NCBI GenBank assembly: GCA_903921605.1
Contig: CAIXQV010000782.1
Location: 1-9,118, forward strand
DNA length: 9,118 nt
Reading direction: 5' to 3'
Source: an uncultured Planctomycetaceae bacterium
GTDB lineage: Bacteria > Planctomycetota > Planctomycetia > Planctomycetales > Planctomycetaceae
Shown: positions 6,324-9,118 of the stretch, piece by piece
How the letters are laid out: every line of letters starts with the position of its first letter
How positions within the stretch are numbered: the stretch's first letter is position 1
Made by a program: the position numbers and the translations under genes
Notes under the pieces: generated by a model
What the model was told of the DNA's origin: nothing
Databases searched by the model: none
The model's input: the letters and a program-made list of their open reading frames with translations, nothing else

Positions 6324-7052
6324 ATGAAAATTCTCTTCCTTCATGGTTGGCGCTCCGTTCCGGGTGGAGTGAAACCGACGTATCTCAGAAGACATGGTCA
6401 TGATGTGATCAATCCGCAGCTTGATGATGATGATTTCGACGCTGCAGTGAAGGTTGCTCAATCCGCTTACGATCAGCTCGGTCCGGACATCGTTGTCGGC
6501 TCCTCTCGCGGCGGTGCCGTTGCGCTCAATATTGATTCCGCAAATACTCCGCTCGTTCTTTTGTGCCCGGCGTGGAAGAACTGGGGATCGGTCAGCAAGC
6601 TGAAATCCAACAGCGTGATTCTGCATAGTCGCGATGATGATGTGATTTCTTTCGCCGATTCTGAAGAGCTGTTGAGCGGCAGCAAACTGCCTCAGGGCAC
6701 ATTAATTGAAGTCGGCCATGACCATCGACTGGCCGATGAACAATCGCTGGAAGTCATGCTGTGGTCTTGCACCGTCCTGACGTCGGGAGCAGCACTGCCG
6801 TGGTTGGAGCTTGATGCAGAAGCCTCGCTGGAGTCCCCCGGTCGTTCCAACGCGACCTCGCAGGATGAGGCCAGCTACGTCTGTGATGCCTGCGGTGAGG
6901 AGATTGTGATTCCGCTGGATCTTACTGAAGGCACAAGTCAGGCATACGTCGAAGACTGCCCGGTCTGCTGCCGAGCGAATACGATCCACGTTCAGTTTGA
7001 TGACGAAGGGATGGCTCAGGTCTGGGCCGAACCGGAACAGGACTACGATTGA
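6324..7052 (+). CDS. Alpha/beta hydrolase fused to a C-terminal CPXCG cysteine-rich domain
   Basis: A 242-residue two-domain protein. Residues 1-150 are a compact alpha/beta hydrolase of YqiA/RBBP9 type: MKILFLHGW (1-9) as first strand and oxyanion region, nucleophile Ser61 in GSSRGG (59-64), likely acid Asp105 in HSRDDDVI (101-108) and His134 in GHDHRL (131-136). After a variable linker (about 152-182), residues 183-240 match the CPXCG-motif cysteine-rich family. Zinc-ligand pairs are Cys187/Cys190 (CDACG) and Cys212/Cys215 (CPVCC), with the characteristic SQAYVEDCPVCCR and a VWAEPE ending. CPXCG proteins are usually free-standing and 60-70 residues long, so the fusion is unusual; it may target the hydrolase to a nucleic acid or protein partner. 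The hydrolase substrate is unknown. The ATG at 6324 lies directly at the first strand and has no clear ribosome site. Confidence 0.85.
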   Translation: MKILFLHGWRSVPGGVKPTYLRRHGHDVINPQLDDDDFDAAVKVAQSAYDQLGPDIVVGSSRGGAVALNIDSANTPLVLLCPAWKNWGSVSKLKSNSVILHSRDDDVISFADSEELLSGSKLPQGTLIEVGHDHRLADEQSLEVMLWSCTVLTSGAALPWLELDAEASLESPGRSNATSQDEASYVCDACGEEIVIPLDLTEGTSQAYVEDCPVCCRANTIHVQFDDEGMAQVWAEPEQDYD

Positions 7053-7156
7053 CTCCCCGGTGCGAGACTCATTTGTGCCTCACCGCTTAGTCTCGACAGG
7101 ATGCCGGCACTGGATCAGTGTCGACTCCCATCGTGTTCCGAATTCAGTGATCCAAG

Positions 7157-7372
7157 ATGCCACACAAGAAGCTGAACTTGCCAACGAAGATATGCCCGAC
7201 CTGCAACCGCCCCTTTTCCTGGCGGAAGAAATGGGCGAAGGTCTGGGATCAGCTCAGACGCGTGCAGAAAGAGACGCGAAGCGGCACAATGAAAACAGGA
7301 TTCCTCGTGATCCCTTGCTCCTTACTCATCAGATTAAAAAAGATCGACTCAACGCCAGAGTCCAATCGGTAG
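7157..7372 (+). CDS. DUF2256-family small protein, diverged or frameshifted after residue 34
   Basis: Residues 1-34 closely fit the DUF2256 family: MPHKKLNLPTK, then the first zinc knuckle CPTC (13-16), NRPFSWRKKW and the WDQLR region. The family normally continues with RYCSERCRR, which supplies the second Cys pair. Here the frame reads RRVQKETRSG and runs to a 71-residue end with no second pair. In the neighbouring frame from 7264 the bases read AERDAKRHNENR, like the expected tail but with both Cys positions replaced. This suggests a one-base deletion plus substitutions, i.e. a decaying gene, although a functional one-knuckle variant is possible. The ATG at 7157 fits the conserved N-terminus. 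The function of DUF2256 is unknown. Confidence 0.6.
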   Translation: MPHKKLNLPTKICPTCNRPFSWRKKWAKVWDQLRRVQKETRSGTMKTGFLVIPCSLLIRLKKIDSTPESNR

Positions 7373-7432
7373 ACAGAACTGCTACCATTCCGGGGCTGAC
7401 AACAATCAAGTATTGCCCCGAGTGAGGATGTT

Positions 7433-8095
7433 ATGAGCATGAGCTTTCCGATTCACGTTCCCTGTCGTTGCATCTTTTGGCCGTTTGTTCTGATGCTGGC
7501 CGCGCTAACGTTCCTGAACTCCAGCCATGCCGATGATCCGTCCGCATCAGCAGCGTCACCAGAGATGAAGCTTGTCAGTAAGGTTATAGCGGCTGCGGGT
7601 GGCGACGATAAGCTGCTGACGCTGTTTCGCATGGAAGAGCGTTACAGTGCGGGAAAGGAGTTTGTGCCCCCGGGGACTACGCGAGTTTCCGTGGTCGAAC
7701 CGCCGAAGTCGTGGTGGATCGGAACGAACGAGCGCGGAACTGAACCGGCAAAGATTACAGCGTGGGCATGGACGCTGGGAGTACTCAAAGATCCCAAGTC
7801 AAAGCTGGAACTGCTGCCCGACATTACGGACAACGAGAAGTCTTTGTCTGGGCTGCGTATCACGGAAAGCGTTGATCCCGCAATCGACATGTACTTCGAC
7901 AAGGAGACCGATGGACTAGTCCGCGTCGACTGGCGAAACGACATCTATCGATTCAGCGACTGGAAAGACTTCGATGGCACAAAGTATCCCGCAAAGTGTG
8001 CGATGTTTCGCCGCAACTCAGGCGAGCCGTGGTTCTTCCATGAAATCGTCACCATCGAACGTTTGCAGGAACTTCCTGAAGGCCTGCAGCGATGA
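7433..8095 (+). CDS. Secreted protein of unknown function
   Basis: A 220-residue protein. The N-terminal 34 residues are a probable Sec signal peptide: a short polar start, a hydrophobic core FWPFVLMLAALTFL (15-28), and a likely cleavage site after SSHA (30-33). The mature part begins with a polar linker, then MKLVSKVIAAAGGDDKLLTL (45-64), which resembles the opening of many planctomycete exported proteins with a LolA/outer-membrane-lipoprotein-sorting-like fold. It continues with beta-rich segments containing many Trp and Asp residues (for example 92-96 and 186-196). I recognise no catalytic motif. GAGGA at 7424-7428 lies four bases before ATG 7433; ATG 7439 is an alternative with ten-base spacing. 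It is co-directional with its neighbours, but the gap of about 60 bases on the 3' side and the eroded gene on the 5' side give no functional clue. Confidence 0.75.
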   Translation: MSMSFPIHVPCRCIFWPFVLMLAALTFLNSSHADDPSASAASPEMKLVSKVIAAAGGDDKLLTLFRMEERYSAGKEFVPPGTTRVSVVEPPKSWWIGTNERGTEPAKITAWAWTLGVLKDPKSKLELLPDITDNEKSLSGLRITESVDPAIDMYFDKETDGLVRVDWRNDIYRFSDWKDFDGTKYPAKCAMFRRNSGEPWFFHEIVTIERLQELPEGLQR

Positions 8096-8155
8096 TCATC
8101 GTCGTCGTCGCGTGATATTGGTGAACACTTTGAAATCGCGTTCGGTGATCAATCC

Positions 8156-8593
8156 ATGAAGACAGTTCTTTTTCTCTGCACGGGCAACTATTACCGAAGC
8201 CGTTACGCCGAGATTCTGTTCAATGCTCGGGCTCAGGAGATGGGGTTGGCGTGGAACGCGATTTCTCGGGGGCTCGCGCCTGATCCTCGCAATCCCGGCC
8301 CGATGTCACGAGACACAACGGCGGCATTGCAAAGGCAGGGTATTACCGTGGAGGAATACCTGCGGCTGCCGATCAAGGTCACCGACAACGATTTCGAATC
8401 CAACCATCACATCGTTGCTGTGAAGGAGGCCGAGCATCGATTGATGATCCAACGAGACTACCCGCATCGGCTCGAGAATGTTGAATTCTGGCATGTTCAT
8501 GATTTGGACTGTTGTGGGCCGGAGGAAGCGATTTCACATCTGGAACAGGAAGTGACAGGCCTTCTGCTGAGACTCAGCCATTCCAAATCGTGA
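8156..8593 (+). CDS. Low-molecular-weight protein tyrosine phosphatase-like protein
   Basis: A 145-residue cytoplasmic protein of the LMW phosphatase / ArsC-like fold. The N-terminal strand VLFLCTGN leads into a P-loop CTGNYYRS (8-15), which keeps the CX5R catalytic signature with nucleophile Cys8 and Arg14. The usual loop of true LMW-PTPs is CxGNxCRSP, so the second Cys is Tyr13 and the Pro is Arg16. The conserved SRGL (37-40) region follows. Near the C-terminus HDLDCCGPEEA (115-125) stands where the general acid Asp-Pro loop normally is; Asp116 or Asp118 is the likely acid. The length is typical. It may dephosphorylate proteins or small molecules; arsenate reduction is less likely because the extra redox cysteines of ArsC are not in their usual positions. 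The ATG at 8156 directly precedes strand 1, with a weak GGTGAT upstream. Confidence 0.85.
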   Translation: MKTVLFLCTGNYYRSRYAEILFNARAQEMGLAWNAISRGLAPDPRNPGPMSRDTTAALQRQGITVEEYLRLPIKVTDNDFESNHHIVAVKEAEHRLMIQRDYPHRLENVEFWHVHDLDCCGPEEAISHLEQEVTGLLLRLSHSKS

Positions 8594-8682
8594 ACCGTCG
8601 GCATGATCCTGATGTCTGAACCTGACGCCTTTCTGTGCATCAATGATGCAGAAGAATCAACAACTTTCAGGAACGATAAGTG

Positions 8683-9118
8683 ATGATCACTCCCGACGAA
8701 TTCAACGACGTTGCATTGGCTGTGATCAACGGCTCAGTTTCCGCGTTCCGTTCCAACAAAGGCTGGGCAGACAAAGCGATTTCTCAGCTTTCAGACGACA
8801 AACTTCATATCGCACTTGATGCCAATACCAACAGCATTGCCGTGATCATGAAGCATGTGGCCGGAAACCTGCTTTCTCGGTGGACGGATTTCCTGACGAC
8901 TGATGGTGAGAAGTCGTGGCGCAATCGTGACGATGAATTCGTGGATACGTTCAAAGATCGTGACCAGTTAGTCACATATTGGGAATCTGGCTGGAACACT
9001 CTTTTCGATTCGCTCTCAGCTCTTTCCAGCGATGATCTGGGGAAGAACGTGACCATTCGAGGAGAATTGCATTCGGTTCCACTGGCCATGCAACGATCGC
9101 TGGCTCACAGCACTTATC
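8683..9118 (+). CDS. DUF1572 / DinB-like family protein (3' end missing)
   Basis: An open frame runs from ATG 8683 to the window end, giving the first 145 residues. It fits the DUF1572 branch of the DinB/YfiT metal-binding four-helix superfamily: NSIAVIMKHVAGNLLSRW (50-67) with the first metal ligand candidate His58, then FLTTDGEKSWRNRDDEF (70-86), a WESGWNTLFDSL helix (100-111) and a helix ending LAHSTY (140-145) with His142. A further His is expected just past the edge. In other DinB-like proteins the metal site supports thiol-dependent transferase activity, but for DUF1572 no function is established. AGGA (8669-8672) lies ten bases before the start. The gap from the phosphatase stop is 89 bases, so cotranscription is possible but not shown. 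Confidence 0.85.
   Translation, partial: MITPDEFNDVALAVINGSVSAFRSNKGWADKAISQLSDDKLHIALDANTNSIAVIMKHVAGNLLSRWTDFLTTDGEKSWRNRDDEFVDTFKDRDQLVTYWESGWNTLFDSLSALSSDDLGKNVTIRGELHSVPLAMQRSLAHSTY

Noticed and set aside
6997..7425. 142-codon plus-strand open frame
   Set aside because: It begins inside the CPXCG domain in another frame and overlaps the DUF2256 start region. Only its short AERDAKRH part is meaningful, as the shifted tail of that gene.

Overview
The window looks like a chromosomal segment of a planctomycete, probably from the Planctomycetaceae or a related order. This is inferred from gene content rather than a marker gene. It holds an exported formylglycine-type sulfatase, a DUF1572/DinB-like protein, CPXCG and DUF2256 small zinc-binding modules, a secreted protein of unknown function, short operons separated by repeat-rich gaps, and weak or absent Shine-Dalgarno sequences at several starts. 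Base composition is moderate and fairly even. I see no tRNA, rRNA, transposase, integrase or CRISPR array.

Layout. (1) 26-2259, plus strand: an MFS transporter and an NAD(P)-dependent beta-hydroxyacid dehydrogenase-like protein share an ATGA stop/start overlap and form a two-gene operon. (2) 2260-2343: a short convergent gap with a 9-bp tandem repeat. (3) 2344-3813, minus strand: the secreted sulfatase. (4) 3814-4200: a divergent spacer with nested inverted repeats. A 14-bp sequence occurs once in front of each flanking gene in opposite orientations; between the two copies lie a REP-like hairpin and a perfect 24-bp inverted repeat. (5) 4201-4881, plus strand: a class I methyltransferase. (6) 5114-5683, minus strand: a ferritin-like (COQ7-type) putative di-iron protein with a TTG start. 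(7) 5684-6323: 640 bases with no convincing gene, holding two adjacent small hairpins and a degenerate 8-bp tandem repeat. (8) 6324-9118, plus strand: an alpha/beta hydrolase fused to a CPXCG zinc ribbon, a diverged or frameshifted DUF2256 gene, a secreted hypothetical protein, a low-molecular-weight phosphatase-like protein, and a DUF1572/DinB-like gene cut by the window end.

How the genes work together: only the transporter/dehydrogenase pair is clearly linked, suggesting uptake and oxidation or reduction of a small hydroxy- or oxo-acid whose identity the sequence does not give. The sulfatase suits use of sulfated polysaccharides, but no partner glycosidase is nearby. The 3' plus-strand genes are co-directional but separated by gaps of about 60 to 105 bases, so they may be a loose cluster rather than one pathway. 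I found no defence system or other coherent new multi-gene system. The most unusual items are the nested repeat spacer, the hydrolase-CPXCG fusion and the eroded DUF2256 gene.
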